Notes: generated by a model from the letters alone, not told the origin. Counted from the first letter of the stretch, positions 48,277 to 58,114 are shown. The stretch is DNA of 64,000 nt from Ectobacillus funiculus (GCF_042429435.1 NZ_JBHMAF010000180.1), one strand, 5' to 3'. Program-made: numbers and translations.

Positions 48277-49785
48277 TTATTCAGAAACAACAAACGTCTT
48301 TTTGAACTCCTCGATTGCGCCGCCCATTACATCGTCAGGTTGAAGCTGACGAGTTGTACGGATTTGTTCAAGTACTTCTGCACGGTTGGAATCCATCCAT
48401 GCAAGCAGCTCTTCTTCAAAGCGTTGAACATCTGCAACTGGAATATCATCAAGGAATCCGCGTGTTAGTGCATAAAGAATCATAACTTGCTTTTCTACCT
48501 TAAGAGGTTTGTGCAAGCCTTGTTTCAATACTTCTACTGTACGCGAACCACGATTTAGTTTCGCTTGTGTCGCTTTATCAAGGTCAGAACCGAATGCTGC
48601 GAATGCTTCTAGCTCACGGAAGGATGCTAAATCCAGACGAAGTGTACCAGAAACCTTGCTCATTGCTTTAATCTGAGCAGCTCCCCCTACGCGGGATACG
48701 GATGTACCTGCATCAATCGCAGGACGTACACCGGAGAAGAATAAGTCAGATTGTAAGAAAATTTGTCCGTCTGTAATCGAAATTACGTTTGTCGGAATGT
48801 AAGCAGAAACGTCCCCTGCTTGTGTTTCAATGAACGGAAGTGCCGTTAAGGAACCTGCGCCCTTTGCATCGCTTAATTTCGCAGCGCGCTCTAATAAACG
48901 GGAGTGCAAGTAGAATACATCCCCTGGATACGCTTCACGACCTGGAGGACGGCGAAGCAACAAGGAAAGCTCGCGGTATGCTGCTGCTTGCTTAGTAAGA
49001 TCATCGTATACAACAAGAACGTGCTTGCCGTTGTACATGAACTCTTCACCCATCGTTACACCTGTGTAAGGAGCCAAGTATAGTAATGGAGCCGGCTGGG
49101 AAGCAGACGCTGTTACAACGATTGTGTAATCTAATGCGCCGAATTTACGCAATGTTTCAACTACGTTACGTACAGTGGACTCCTTTTGTCCGATTGCAAC
49201 GTAAATACAGATCATATCTTGATCTTTTTGGTTAAGAATTGTATCGATCGCTACTGATGTTTTACCAGTTTGGCGGTCACCGATGATTAACTCACGTTGT
49301 CCACGGCCGATTGGTACAAGCGCATCAATCGCTTTAATACCCGTTTGAAGCGGCTCATGAACAGATTTACGATCCATTACGCCAGGAGCCGGGCTTTCGA
49401 TTGGACGAGTTTTAGTTGTATTGATTGGACCTAATCCATCTACAGGTTGTCCAAGAGAGTTTACGACACGACCAACAAGTTCCGGACCTACTGGTACCTG
49501 CATGATACGTCCTGTACGACGCACTTCGTCACCTTCACGGATACCTGTGTAAGGTCCTAAAATAATGATACCTACATTGTTTTCTTCTAAGTTTTGCGCT
49601 AGTCCCATAACTCCGTTAGCAAATTCTACAAGTTCTCCGGCCATTACATTATCAAGACCATGAACAAGTGCGATACCGTCACCAACACGGATAACTGTAC
49701 CAACATCGCTAACTTCGATTTCGGACTGATAGTTTTCGATTTGTTGCTTTATCAGTGCGCTAATTTCTTCAGCTCTGATGCTCAT
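48277..49785 (-). CDS. atpA: F1Fo ATP synthase alpha subunit
   Basis: 502 residues, equal to B. subtilis AtpA. P-loop GDRQTGKTSVAIDTI; regulatory nucleotide sites and the arginine finger region (FSGVRPAIDAGTSVSRVGG) are intact. ATG 49785 is chosen (family start MSIRAEEIS) after GGGGTGAAACGC. Eleven bases separate it from atpH. Confidence 0.98.
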   Translation of the reverse strand: MSIRAEEISALIKQQIENYQSEIEVSDVGTVIRVGDGIALVHGLDNVMAGELVEFANGVMGLAQNLEENNVGIIILGPYTGIREGDEVRRTGRIMQVPVGPELVGRVVNSLGQPVDGLGPINTTKTRPIESPAPGVMDRKSVHEPLQTGIKAIDALVPIGRGQRELIIGDRQTGKTSVAIDTILNQKDQDMICIYVAIGQKESTVRNVVETLRKFGALDYTIVVTASASQPAPLLYLAPYTGVTMGEEFMYNGKHVLVVYDDLTKQAAAYRELSLLLRRPPGREAYPGDVFYLHSRLLERAAKLSDAKGAGSLTALPFIETQAGDVSAYIPTNVISITDGQIFLQSDLFFSGVRPAIDAGTSVSRVGGAAQIKAMSKVSGTLRLDLASFRELEAFAAFGSDLDKATQAKLNRGSRTVEVLKQGLHKPLKVEKQVMILYALTRGFLDDIPVADVQRFEEELLAWMDSNRAEVLEQIRTTRQLQPDDVMGGAIEEFKKTFVVSE

Positions 49786-49796
49786 GCGTTTCACCC

Positions 49797-50339
49797 CTAT
49801 CTATTGTTCAAAAGTTCACGCTGAATACGTGCTAATTTTCCTTGTAAGCTTCCGTCATAAATACGGTTGCCGATACGGACTTTAATGCCGCCTAATAAAT
49901 CAGTATCTACAATATTTTTAATGCGGACCGCATCTTTTTCTATCTTCTTGGCAAACACTTCAGCAATTCCCACTTGTTCGTCCTCAGTAAGCGGGCGAAC
50001 AGAGTAGACAATAGCATCCGCTACATTGCGCTCTTCATTCGCTAAAGTAAAATATACGTCTGCGATGTTTGCAATGATGTCCTCACGATGCTTGTCAATT
50101 AAAAGAAAAAGCGTATTTAGTACATAAGAAGACAAAGAAGAAAACGCTTGGCGAATTACTTCTTTCTTCTTTTCAGCAGAAATGTTTGGTTGAGTTAAGA
50201 ATGTGCTTAATTCTTTGCTTGTAAGGAATACTTCCTTTACAGCGCGCAGCTCTTCTTCAAAAGTTTCGAGCATATGCTTTTCTTTCGCAAGCTTGAAAAG
50301 AGCAACTGCGTAACGCTTTGCTACAATGTCCTTACTCAT
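49797..50339 (-). CDS. atpH: F1Fo ATP synthase delta subunit
   Basis: 180 residues linking F1 to the b-subunit stalk. IVAKRYAVALFKLAKEKHML at the N-terminus and DTDLLGGIKVRIGNRIYDGS near the C-terminus are family signatures. It overlaps atpF by 4 bases. Confidence 0.96.
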   Translation of the reverse strand: MSKDIVAKRYAVALFKLAKEKHMLETFEEELRAVKEVFLTSKELSTFLTQPNISAEKKKEVIRQAFSSLSSYVLNTLFLLIDKHREDIIANIADVYFTLANEERNVADAIVYSVRPLTEDEQVGIAEVFAKKIEKDAVRIKNIVDTDLLGGIKVRIGNRIYDGSLQGKLARIQRELLNNR

Positions 50340-50851
50340 CGCACTTCGCCTACCTCTTTAATGTAGTCGCGGATAAGCGATGCTTGATCCTCTTCCTTCA
50401 ATTCCTTTTGAATGACTTTGGAAGCGATTTGAACAGATAAAACAGCAACTTGTGCTTGTAATGCAGCAATCGCTTGATCTTTCTCACGCTGGATTTCTTT
50501 CACCGCAGCTTCTTTAATGGACTCTGCTTCTGCCTTCGCAGCAACTAAAATACCATCTTTTTGCTCATCTGCTTGCTTTTTCGCTCTCTCAATCAATTCT
50601 TGCGCTTCTACACGGGATTGCTTCACAGCTGCACGTTGCTCTTCTAATAATTTCTTAGTTTCTGCATTGTTCTTTTCAGCAGCCTCAATTTCACCTGCAA
50701 TGTGTTGTTCACGCTGCTTCATCATGTTCATTAAGGGGCCAAATGCAACCTTTCGCACTAAGAACAAAAGGATAATAAAACTCACTAGAGTAAAGAGCAC
50801 ATCTCCGTTAGCCATAGCTGACCCTAACACGAACGTATTCACTTGAAACAC
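50336..50851 (-). CDS. atpF: F1Fo ATP synthase b subunit
   Basis: 171 residues: one transmembrane helix (about 15-35) and a long Ala/Glu/Lys-rich coiled coil that forms the peripheral stalk. Start is GTG 50851 after GGGAGTGAATCGTT. Confidence 0.95.
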   Translation of the reverse strand: MFQVNTFVLGSAMANGDVLFTLVSFIILLFLVRKVAFGPLMNMMKQREQHIAGEIEAAEKNNAETKKLLEEQRAAVKQSRVEAQELIERAKKQADEQKDGILVAAKAEAESIKEAAVKEIQREKDQAIAALQAQVAVLSVQIASKVIQKELKEEDQASLIRDYIKEVGEVR

Positions 50852-50986
50852 AACGATTCACTCCCTTCAAGGGTTATTCAGCTTATATTTATGAAACTGT
50901 TTAATGTCAAAATTACTTAACTAAAGGAATGGCGAAGGCCCTCCATTCAGAGCTAACTTCGCCATTGTATACATCATATTGTGTTC

Positions 50987-51205
50987 TTAGCGGTTTAATG
51001 TTAAGAAACCAATAACGACTGCGATAATTGGAAGTGCTTCTACTAACGCAATACCGATGAACATTTGAGTTTGTAATAAACCTCTTAATTCTGGTTGACG
51101 AGCAATTCCTTCAACTGTACGAGATGCAACAAGACCGTTACCAATACCAGCGCCAACTGCTGCTAAACCAGTTGCGATAGCAGCTGCAATAATTCCTAAA
51201 CTCAT
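50987..51205 (-). CDS. atpE: F1Fo ATP synthase c subunit
   Basis: 72 residues, two helices with a polar loop (RQPE). The proton-carrying Glu is in FIGIALVEALPIIAVVIG, and there is no Na+-type Gln/Ser signature that I can see, so it is likely H+-coupled. The gaps of 135 and 52 bases around it are usual for atpE. Confidence 0.97.
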   Translation of the reverse strand: MSLGIIAAAIATGLAAVGAGIGNGLVASRTVEGIARQPELRGLLQTQMFIGIALVEALPIIAVVIGFLTLNR

Positions 51206-51257
51206 AATGATATATCCTCCTTTAAATGTTTCCTTAATTAATTTTTTATGAAATAAA

Positions 51258-51995
51258 TTAATGGTCGCTGCTCACTTTGTGAGACATATAAACCATTGTT
51301 AACATAACGAAAACAAACGATTGGATGCTTCCGATAAACACACTGAATCCTTGCCATACAACTGTCGGAATGAACGTAAGGATCGTAATGACTACATTCC
51401 CAGCTGCACTCGATGCAGGTCCATGTGTAGCCAATTTTGCTAACATGCTTAATAAAATTTCACCTGCAAAGATGTTTCCGTATAGACGTAAGCCTAACGT
51501 TAAAGTATTAGCAAATTCCTCAATGATCTTAATAGGGAACAACCACCAAAGAGGCGCGAAAAAACTTTCTTTTATGTAGTTTTTGCTGCCTTTTTGCTTT
51601 ACTCCATAGAAATGCGTTAGCACTACAATCATAACAGCCAACGTTAATGTAACAATAGGATCAGATGTTGGCGATCTCCAGATTAAATTCTCATGATATG
51701 AAAGGGAGAAGAATAACCCTAACATATTTGATACGAAAAGGAATAAGATTAATGTAGTACCCAATGACCAGAACTTCTTTCCTGTCTCCCAATCCATTGT
51801 ACTACCAATGATTCCTTTAACAAAATCTAGTATCCACTCCACGAAGTTTTGCATACCAGTTGGCTTCATGGCTAGCTTACGGGTGCCAAGTGTCACTATT
51901 AATAGCACAATCGCCATTACGACGGGAATCATGATAATGTTGGATAGATTGAACGTCAGTCCTAAAAACTTAAACATATAAAAGTTATGTTCCAT
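51258..51995 (-). CDS. atpB: F1Fo ATP synthase a subunit
   Basis: 245 residues with five or six helices. The essential Arg sits in ANTLTLGLRLYGNIFAGEIL. It forms the proton half-channels beside the c ring. Its start overlaps atpI by 11 bases. Confidence 0.97.
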   Translation of the reverse strand: MEHNFYMFKFLGLTFNLSNIIMIPVVMAIVLLIVTLGTRKLAMKPTGMQNFVEWILDFVKGIIGSTMDWETGKKFWSLGTTLILFLFVSNMLGLFFSLSYHENLIWRSPTSDPIVTLTLAVMIVVLTHFYGVKQKGSKNYIKESFFAPLWWLFPIKIIEEFANTLTLGLRLYGNIFAGEILLSMLAKLATHGPASSAAGNVVITILTFIPTVVWQGFSVFIGSIQSFVFVMLTMVYMSHKVSSDH

Positions 51996-52380
51996 CTTTA
52001 TTCACCTCGCTTTCACTGCTATGAATAAAATTATAATAAAACAAATTTATGACAATGATAGAATAGCCTATCACTATACCCAATAATAATGCCATAGATG
52101 AAATGTGGGTTTCATACTTAGCGGCGACAAGCGCAATCAAGGCTGCTCCTGAAAAACGCGAGAGCATCCCTAAGGATTTCACACGAATATTCTTAACTAC
52201 CTTTTCTCCAAAATTGGTTACTTTTTTTGCTAAGTAGTTAATGGAAAAAAGGCTAAAGGATATTCCCATTATCAAGCCTAAAAATTGTGAAGAATACGAA
52301 GTAAATCCCCAGCCTAAGACTAGTAAAGCTAACAAATATAACATTTGTTTTTTGAAACTTTTAACTGCTATTTCCATCAT
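51985..52380 (-). CDS. atpI: ATP synthase protein I
   Basis: 131 residues, four helices. AtpI assists c-ring assembly in Bacilli. Position at the head of the operon, overlap with atpB and with atpZ by 4 bases, and the helix pattern support the call. Confidence 0.9.
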   Translation of the reverse strand: MMEIAVKSFKKQMLYLLALLVLGWGFTSYSSQFLGLIMGISFSLFSINYLAKKVTNFGEKVVKNIRVKSLGMLSRFSGAALIALVAAKYETHISSMALLLGIVIGYSIIVINLFYYNFIHSSESEVNKDGT

Positions 52381-52604
52381 AGCTGATTCTCCTTGAAATA
52401 ACGTTTAATAAGAGAAATGGTAGTATATACCCCAACAAATAACCCTAATAGCAGCCCGATAACTAAAAATAAAGGGGAAAGATGTGATCTTTCATCTAGC
52501 CACATTCCTCCAAAAATTCCTATAAGAATAAAGCCTACTAATTGGGACGTAATTGTCGTCATCAAAGCCATAGCTTTCATTGGATTTCGTTTATTCCCAT
52601 GCAA
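52377..52604 (-). CDS. atpZ: AtpZ/AtpQ-type small membrane protein
   Basis: 75 residues, two transmembrane helices (SQLVGFILIGIFGGMWLDER and LFLVIGLLLGLFVGVYTTIS) with the LDER-type acidic motif of the AtpZ family, implicated in Mg2+ and assembly functions of the ATP synthase in alkaliphilic Bacillus. Start is TTG 52604, 9 bases after GGAGG. First gene of the operon. Confidence 0.85.
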   Translation of the reverse strand: MHGNKRNPMKAMALMTTITSQLVGFILIGIFGGMWLDERSHLSPLFLVIGLLLGLFVGVYTTISLIKRYFKENQL

Positions 52605-52779
52605 GCGTTCATCCCTCCAAATGGGTATAAGGAGTTTGGTGCAAAATGCGGTTTGAGATGTTTTTATGATTACCCTTTTTTTATACGAGAATCATTTTTT
52701 GAGTTGTTGAAAAGCGAGTATTTTGTCAAAAGATAGACGAAAACTATCGCTGAAAACCTTATCATCCACTCACTTTGTT

Positions 52780-52809
52780 AGCATACAATAGTGTGTTAAA
52801 TAGTGTCAA
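52780..52809 (-). promoter_or_regulatory. Probable atp operon promoter
   Basis: Minus strand TTGACA (52809-52804), 18 bases, TATGCT (52785-52780). The leader would be about 170 bases. A second TTGACA near 52731 has no good -10 partner. Confidence 0.6.
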
Positions 52810-52886
52810 TGCCAAATCGAAAAAAATCGAAAAATTCCAACTCAATCTTGAATTTGTCAATAAATGTTCACATTTTAAGCATTTTC

Positions 52887-55064
52887 CTATTGGAATTGAA
52901 GTGTTTTCTCTATGATATCCTCCTTTTTTCCTTTCTTTGCAAATATAAGCGCCTTATATGTCCCTTTGATAGATTGTTTTACTGATATAACTTCCCTCAC
53001 TCTTCCGCTTGTCACATTTTGGCGATACATAATGTAATCTACATATCGAAATGTGGCTGGATCATACAAAACAATTCCTAGTTCATCTGCTCCCCCAGGC
53101 AGATACATTTCATAACGGTACAATTCAGGAGCGTCCCCTTTCACAAATCGAAACCCCATAATTCGCGGATAATCGGGCTCCTCTACGAAGAATAAATAAG
53201 GAAGCTCGGCAGCGGTACTACCGCTTCGGACGCGCAAATAGCCTTCATGTACCCCTTCCCGCAAAGTGAAAGCGCTTAATTCTGTACCAATGACAACACG
53301 CTGTTTTTCATGCGGCTTTACATATACTGTATGCGGCAGCCTCCATTGTATACCAGGCCTAGCCTGCGGCATCTCGAAAACATATTTTTGCACCTTCTCC
53401 GTTTGATTGTCGAGCGTCACAGCAACCTTACGTATCGTATGCCCCTGCGATGACCGAATGAGCCCGAATGATAGAGAAGAAGGATAAATAAGAAAAGGCG
53501 GATGCAGCGCTTGTTCGAGCTGAACGCGCCCAGCTCCCTGCTCATACACATGATATGGCTGCTTTCCTTTATATAGTAGCTTCGCTGTATTCATGAGCGC
53601 TGCCTTCACCTGCTCCGGTGTCCAGTTCGGGTGCGCCTGCTTCAGCAGCGCAGCGGCGCCCGCCACATGGGGCGCCGCCATACTCGTGCCCTGCAGCGAC
53701 ATATACCCTTTGGGAACCGTGCTGGTAATACCCACGCCTGGAGCAACGACATCGGGCTTAATCCCCCACGTTACCGTAACAGGACCGCGCGAGCTAAAAC
53801 CAGCGAGACGATCTTGCTCTGTATGAAACACCGTACCGGCAAGCGAGTCCCTCTGCTTTCTAAGCCATGCACCGTCACGGCCGGACATAGCAGCAGCGGG
53901 AATAGCCGCTCCTTCAGCCATCCCGCCAAAGGAGCCCGGCATATTGTTATAAATAATAATGGCCTTTGCCCCTGCCCTCTGTGCATTCTGCACCTTTTCC
54001 GCAAACGAAAGCTCGCCTCGCTTTACAAGAACGATTTTATTCCGAGCATTCTTCATATCAGCAGTCTTCCCAAGACCGGCATCCACCCATTCATATGTAC
54101 GCTCTAGATTCCACTCCTTTGCCCCGCCAAGCTGCGCCAGCCGAAACTCCCTCCCTGCAACATGCAGGTAAGGAATGCGAAGACGCGGTGTGGATGCCCC
54201 GACCGTAATAGCCTGCGTCGCCGTTCCCGGGGATCCGATCGTCCAAATAGAGGGACCTGAATTACCCGATGCTGTTACAGCAATAATCCCTGCCCTAGCA
54301 GCATAGTTTAAGGCAATGCTCGTTGGCCAATCTGGGCCGTTGACATCATTGCCGAGCGAAAGATTAAGAACATCCACCCGATCCTTAATTGCTCTCTCAA
54401 TTGCGTTGAGTACCGTTTCGGTCGAGCCAACACCGCCAGGTCCAAGTGCGCGGTACGCGAGGATTTTCGCATCCGGTGCGATGCCCCTGAGCTTCCCATT
54501 TGCTGCAATAATACCCGCTACATGGGAGCCGTGCTGCGTTGGCTCCTTCGTTTTCGATTCCATCGGGTCAGAGTCGTTATCTACCGTGTCATAGCCGCCT
54601 GCATAGCTGCGCCGCAAATCTGGGTGGCGGTAATCTAATCCTGTGTCAATAACCCCGACGCGTACCCCGGCCCCGCTTAAACGCCTGCCCGATGCATCAA
54701 AATAGCCGCGCACCTTAGCCCCGCCAATAAACGGGACGCTCTCTGTTATATCAGCTTTATACACAGCTACAGGGGTAACGCGAGCGATGCCCGGGATCTT
54801 GGCCAGATTGCGCAGCTCCTTCCTGCTTCCTTGTACACTTAAGCCGGACAGTGCTGTTTGATACACACAGCGTACCCGTATATTCGGGTATTCACGCCGA
54901 ATCATTTGCTGCACCTTCTTCATTCGTTCAGGCGCAGTCTCAACAATGGCAATTTCCTGCTCATTTTCATAAGAAGACGGCACAGGCGGACGATTCGGAA
55001 ACACAGTCGCCTCTGCTTTTGTCGCAAACAAAAGAAGACATCCTAGAAGTAAAACCCGAAGCAT
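52887..55064 (-). CDS. Vpr-like secreted subtilisin-family serine protease with PA insert
   Basis: 725 residues. A signal peptide (LRVLLLGCLLLFATKAEA), an I9 propeptide (about 35-105), then the S8 domain: Asp in GVIDTGLDYRHPDL, His in PTQHGSHVAGIIAANG, oxyanion Asn in ASGNSGPS and Ser in QGTSMAAPHVAGAAALL. A PA domain is inserted between His and Ser (about 285-400; KIVLVKRGELSFAEKVQNAQ, AGAKAIIIYNNMPG). The C-terminal 200 residues are beta-rich Fn3-like modules. This order matches Vpr (minor extracellular protease). It stands alone between upp and atp, and is GC-richer than the repeats around it. Its natural substrate is unknown. Confidence 0.93.
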   Translation of the reverse strand: MLRVLLLGCLLLFATKAEATVFPNRPPVPSSYENEQEIAIVETAPERMKKVQQMIRREYPNIRVRCVYQTALSGLSVQGSRKELRNLAKIPGIARVTPVAVYKADITESVPFIGGAKVRGYFDASGRRLSGAGVRVGVIDTGLDYRHPDLRRSYAGGYDTVDNDSDPMESKTKEPTQHGSHVAGIIAANGKLRGIAPDAKILAYRALGPGGVGSTETVLNAIERAIKDRVDVLNLSLGNDVNGPDWPTSIALNYAARAGIIAVTASGNSGPSIWTIGSPGTATQAITVGASTPRLRIPYLHVAGREFRLAQLGGAKEWNLERTYEWVDAGLGKTADMKNARNKIVLVKRGELSFAEKVQNAQRAGAKAIIIYNNMPGSFGGMAEGAAIPAAAMSGRDGAWLRKQRDSLAGTVFHTEQDRLAGFSSRGPVTVTWGIKPDVVAPGVGITSTVPKGYMSLQGTSMAAPHVAGAAALLKQAHPNWTPEQVKAALMNTAKLLYKGKQPYHVYEQGAGRVQLEQALHPPFLIYPSSLSFGLIRSSQGHTIRKVAVTLDNQTEKVQKYVFEMPQARPGIQWRLPHTVYVKPHEKQRVVIGTELSAFTLREGVHEGYLRVRSGSTAAELPYLFFVEEPDYPRIMGFRFVKGDAPELYRYEMYLPGGADELGIVLYDPATFRYVDYIMYRQNVTSGRVREVISVKQSIKGTYKALIFAKKGKKEDIIEKTLQFQ

Positions 55065-55149
55065 AACGAACCTCCCTTTTCCTATATGCTTCTCCTTTTC
55101 CAGCTATTCCATGTATAAGAAAGAGGGAAATAATTTTACTCCTATAATA

Positions 55150-55433
55150 AAGAACTCGCGCTGATTGACGAGCCGTTAGGCGAAGACAGCGGCATAGCTG
55201 CCCTTATCCTGTATTCCTAAGCTTTTCGAATGTATCAAATTCGCAGTTCATCACCATTAAGCGCGGCTGACAGGTCAACATTTATCGGGATTGCACTACG
55301 GACTATTTCAAAAACGGTTCTTTTTATCAACTGAAAATGGTCTGCTAGTGAAGATACCTCCAAAAAATAACCTACTACAAGGTATGGTCTTCCAGCTGAA
55401 AATTTATACTTTCCCAAAATGCAAAAAAGACGA
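55150..55433 (+). repeat. Dispersed post-terminator repeat, copy 11 (interrupted)
   Basis: Left part (AACTCGCGCTGATTGACGAG, TAGGCGAAGACAGCGGCATA, CCTTATCCTGTATTCCTAAG) ends near 55250. The right part (GGTCTTCCAGCTGAAAATTT, ATACTTTCCCAAAATGC) starts near 55384. About 130 bases of unrelated sequence lie between them. Confidence 0.75.
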
Positions 55434-55457
55434 GAAGGGCATGCCTTCTCGTCTTTT
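55423..55457 (-). terminator. upp terminator
   Basis: AAAAAAGACGAGAAGG-GCAT-CCTTCTCGTCTTTT, near perfect and usable in both directions. Confidence 0.92.
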
Positions 55458-55460
55458 ATC

Positions 55461-56090
55461 TTATTTTGTACCAAATAAACGGTCTCCCGCATCCCCTAAA
55501 CCAGGGACGATATAACCATGGTCGTTCAATTTTTCATCCAAAGCCGCAATATAAATATCTACATCCGGATGCGCTTCCTGTACAATCTTTACTCCCTCTG
55601 GGGCAGCAATGATGCACATCAGCTTAATGCTCTTCGCACCGCGCTTTTTCAAGGAATTGATAGCTTCAGCAGCTGAACCGCCTGTCGCAAGCATTGGATC
55701 AAGCACGATAAAATCACGCTCCTCCACATCACTTGGGAGCTTCACATAGTACTCAACTGGCTGCAATGTTTCCGGGTCGCGGTATAAACCAACATGCCCT
55801 ACCTTTGCCGCTGGAATCATTTTTAAAATACCATCTACCATTCCAAGCCCCGCACGTAAAATTGGTATTAGGCCAAGCTTTTTCCCTGCGAGCACCTTTG
55901 TCTTCGTTACGCTTACCGGCGTCTCAATTTCTATTTCCTGTAATGGAAGATCGCGCGTTGCCTCGAAGGCCATCAAGCTGGCTACTTCATCGACTAGCTC
56001 ACGAAATTCCTTCGTACCTGTTTTTTTATCACGAATGTATGTAAGCTTGTGCTGAATAAGTGGATGATCGAAAACATATAGCTTTCCCAT
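55461..56090 (-). CDS. upp: Uracil phosphoribosyltransferase
   Basis: 209 residues, the B. subtilis length. Converts uracil and PRPP to UMP in pyrimidine salvage. The PRPP loop VLDPMLATGGSAAEAI and the uracil loop YIVPGLGDAGDRLFGTK are intact. It follows glyA as in B. subtilis; repeat copy 12 and a terminator lie between them. Confidence 0.98.
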   Translation of the reverse strand: MGKLYVFDHPLIQHKLTYIRDKKTGTKEFRELVDEVASLMAFEATRDLPLQEIEIETPVSVTKTKVLAGKKLGLIPILRAGLGMVDGILKMIPAAKVGHVGLYRDPETLQPVEYYVKLPSDVEERDFIVLDPMLATGGSAAEAINSLKKRGAKSIKLMCIIAAPEGVKIVQEAHPDVDIYIAALDEKLNDHGYIVPGLGDAGDRLFGTK

Positions 56091-56239
56091 TTACATCTCT
56101 CCTTTTTTGGGATGTGGCGTTCGTTGGTATGCCCTTTTGAACACTATTTACGATTGTATAAAAAACCTGTTCAATATTCAAGTATAGCTTATCTCCTTTT
56201 CTTTACATATTTGCGGAAAGGACCATATAACCATATAGA

Positions 56240-56377
56240 TAAAGAAAACTCGCTGATTGGCGAGCCTCGCTCTTGGGCGAAGACAGAGGCATAGCCCTAC
56301 TTATACTTTATTCCTAAAATTTCTCGCTATGTCGAATTGGCATTCAGCTAGAAATTTATACTTAAAGAGGCAAAAAG
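56240..56377 (+). repeat. Dispersed post-terminator repeat, copy 12
   Basis: AAACTCGCTGATTGGCGAG, CTTGGGCGAAGACAGAGGCA, TTTATTCCTAAAATTTCTCG, CTATGTCGAATTGGC, CAGCTAGAAATTTATACTTA. Nearly full length; joins the glyA terminator. Confidence 0.9.
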
Positions 56378-56406
56378 ACACCTTGCGTATTGATACAAGG
56401 TGTCTT
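56371..56406 (-). terminator. glyA terminator
   Basis: AGACACCTTG-loop-CAAGGTGTCT, followed on the minus strand by TTTTTGCC. Confidence 0.8.
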
Positions 56407-56425
56407 GAATAACTGATGTATAGAA

Positions 56426-57667
56426 TTACAATTCTGGATACATTGGGAATTTTGCAGTAAGTGCGTTAACGCGTTTTCTTGCTTCCTCTAATGCTTGCTC
56501 ATTGTCATGGTTTTTCAATGTGTAAGCAATAACAGATGCAATCTCATCCATTTCCTCTAAGCCGAAGCCACGGGAAGTTGCTGCCGCTGTACCAAGGCGA
56601 ATACCGCTTGTTACAAACGGGCTTGCAGGATCGAATGGGATAGCATTTTTGTTTACAGTAATACCAACTTCATCTAGAACGTGCTCGGCCACTTTTCCTG
56701 TAATATCTAGGTTACGAACATCAACTAGAATTAAGTGGTTGTCCGTACCGCCAGAGATAAGCGTCAAACCGTCTTTTTGTAATCCTTCTGCTAAACGCTG
56801 CGCGTTATTAACAACATTTTGTGCATATGTTTTGAAGCTATCTTGCAATGCTTCGCCAAATGCTACTGCTTTTGCAGCGATTACGTGCATTAATGGTCCG
56901 CCTTGAATGCCAGGGAAAATTGATTTATCGATTTGCTTTGCGAACTCTTCTTTACATAAAATCATACCGCCGCGAGGTCCGCGCAATGTTTTGTGCGTTG
57001 TTGTTGTTACGAAATCACAATAAGGAACTGGATTTGGATGTAGTCCTGCTGCAACCAATCCTGCGATATGAGCCATATCTACCATTAAATACGCGCCAAC
57101 TTCATCCGCGATTTCACGGAACTTTGCGAAGTCAATTACACGTGGATATGCACTTGCACCTGCAACGATAAGCTTTGGCTTATGTGTACGTGCTTTCTCA
57201 AGAACATCGTTGTAATCAATGTATTGAGTTTCTGGATCTACACCGTATTCTACGAAGTTGTATTGCACACCACTGAAGTTAACTGGGCTTCCGTGCGTTA
57301 AGTGACCGCCGTGCGCTAGGTTCATACCAAGAACTGTATCGCCGTGCTGAAGAATCGTAAAGTATACAGCCATGTTTGCTTGCGCACCAGAGTGAGGCTG
57401 TACGTTTACATGCTCTGCTCCGAAGATTTCCTTCGCGCGGTCTCTTGCGATATCTTCTGCTACGTCTACATGTTCACAACCACCGTAGTAACGTTTCCCA
57501 GGATAGCCTTCTGCATACTTGTTTGTTAAAACAGAGCCTTGTGCCTCCATTACTGCTTGGCTAACAAAGTTTTCTGAAGCAATCAACTCGATGTTAGAAC
57601 GTTGTCTTCCTAATTCCGCTTGAATCGCTTGAAATACTTTTTGATCCTGCTGCTTTAAATGCTCCAT
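56426..57667 (-). CDS. glyA: Serine hydroxymethyltransferase
   Basis: 413 residues. A PLP enzyme that interconverts serine and glycine and loads tetrahydrofolate with one-carbon units. The PLP Lys lies in VTTTTHKTLRGPRGGMI, and IELIASENFVS, YAEGYPGKRYYGGCEHVD and GIRLGTAAATSRGFG are diagnostic. Upstream, two PurR-box-like sequences overlap a TATAAT (see that entry), fitting purine control as in B. subtilis. Confidence 0.98.
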   Translation of the reverse strand: MEHLKQQDQKVFQAIQAELGRQRSNIELIASENFVSQAVMEAQGSVLTNKYAEGYPGKRYYGGCEHVDVAEDIARDRAKEIFGAEHVNVQPHSGAQANMAVYFTILQHGDTVLGMNLAHGGHLTHGSPVNFSGVQYNFVEYGVDPETQYIDYNDVLEKARTHKPKLIVAGASAYPRVIDFAKFREIADEVGAYLMVDMAHIAGLVAAGLHPNPVPYCDFVTTTTHKTLRGPRGGMILCKEEFAKQIDKSIFPGIQGGPLMHVIAAKAVAFGEALQDSFKTYAQNVVNNAQRLAEGLQKDGLTLISGGTDNHLILVDVRNLDITGKVAEHVLDEVGITVNKNAIPFDPASPFVTSGIRLGTAAATSRGFGLEEMDEIASVIAYTLKNHDNEQALEEARKRVNALTAKFPMYPEL

Positions 57668-57789
57668 AAGAATCCCCCTTTTTTTCCCTCAAACGAATTA
57701 CAATGCCATCTTGCTGCTTGTAGTATATCTTCATTGTTCTCTGAAGCATTTGTAGCCAAAACGGACGGCAATAAGCAGCAAAGGCAATG

Positions 57790-57826
57790 TATTTTCGGAT
57801 TTTCTTGAAAAAATACGAAAATTATA
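57790..57826 (-). promoter_or_regulatory. Putative PurBox pair at the glyA promoter
   Basis: AAATCCGAAAATA (read on the minus strand, about 57791-57803) and AAATACGAAAATT (plus strand, 57811-57823) each match 11 of 13 positions of the PurR box AWWWCCGAACWWT. They point away from each other with 18 bases between the CG cores. TATAAT of the minus strand (57826-57821) overlaps the second box. Confidence 0.45.
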
Positions 57827-58092
57827 CGCGTAATTCATTTTTAACATTCACATTTTCAATTTCATTCTACCATGATTTTAGGTGGCGTCAAAAGAAAAAA
57901 TAAAATATCCTGGCGTTTCTTGTCGATTTAAAAATGATATCGTTTCCAACTGCGTATTTTGCATCACTTTATGAATTTATTCTGTCTTTTCTTAATCGGA
58001 CGCAAAAGTCCCTCTGCAGACGCCCACTTCAAGGAACACCGCCTTTTTAGTTTTCCATTCTCACAGAAAAGACTCTCCGCCAAAAACAGGAA

Positions 58093-58114
58093 AGGCCATC
58101 CCTGGGGATGGCCT
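58093..58114 (-). terminator. ywlG terminator
   Basis: AGGCCATCCC-T-GGGGATGGCCT, followed on the minus strand by TTCCTGTTTTTGG. Confidence 0.7.
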
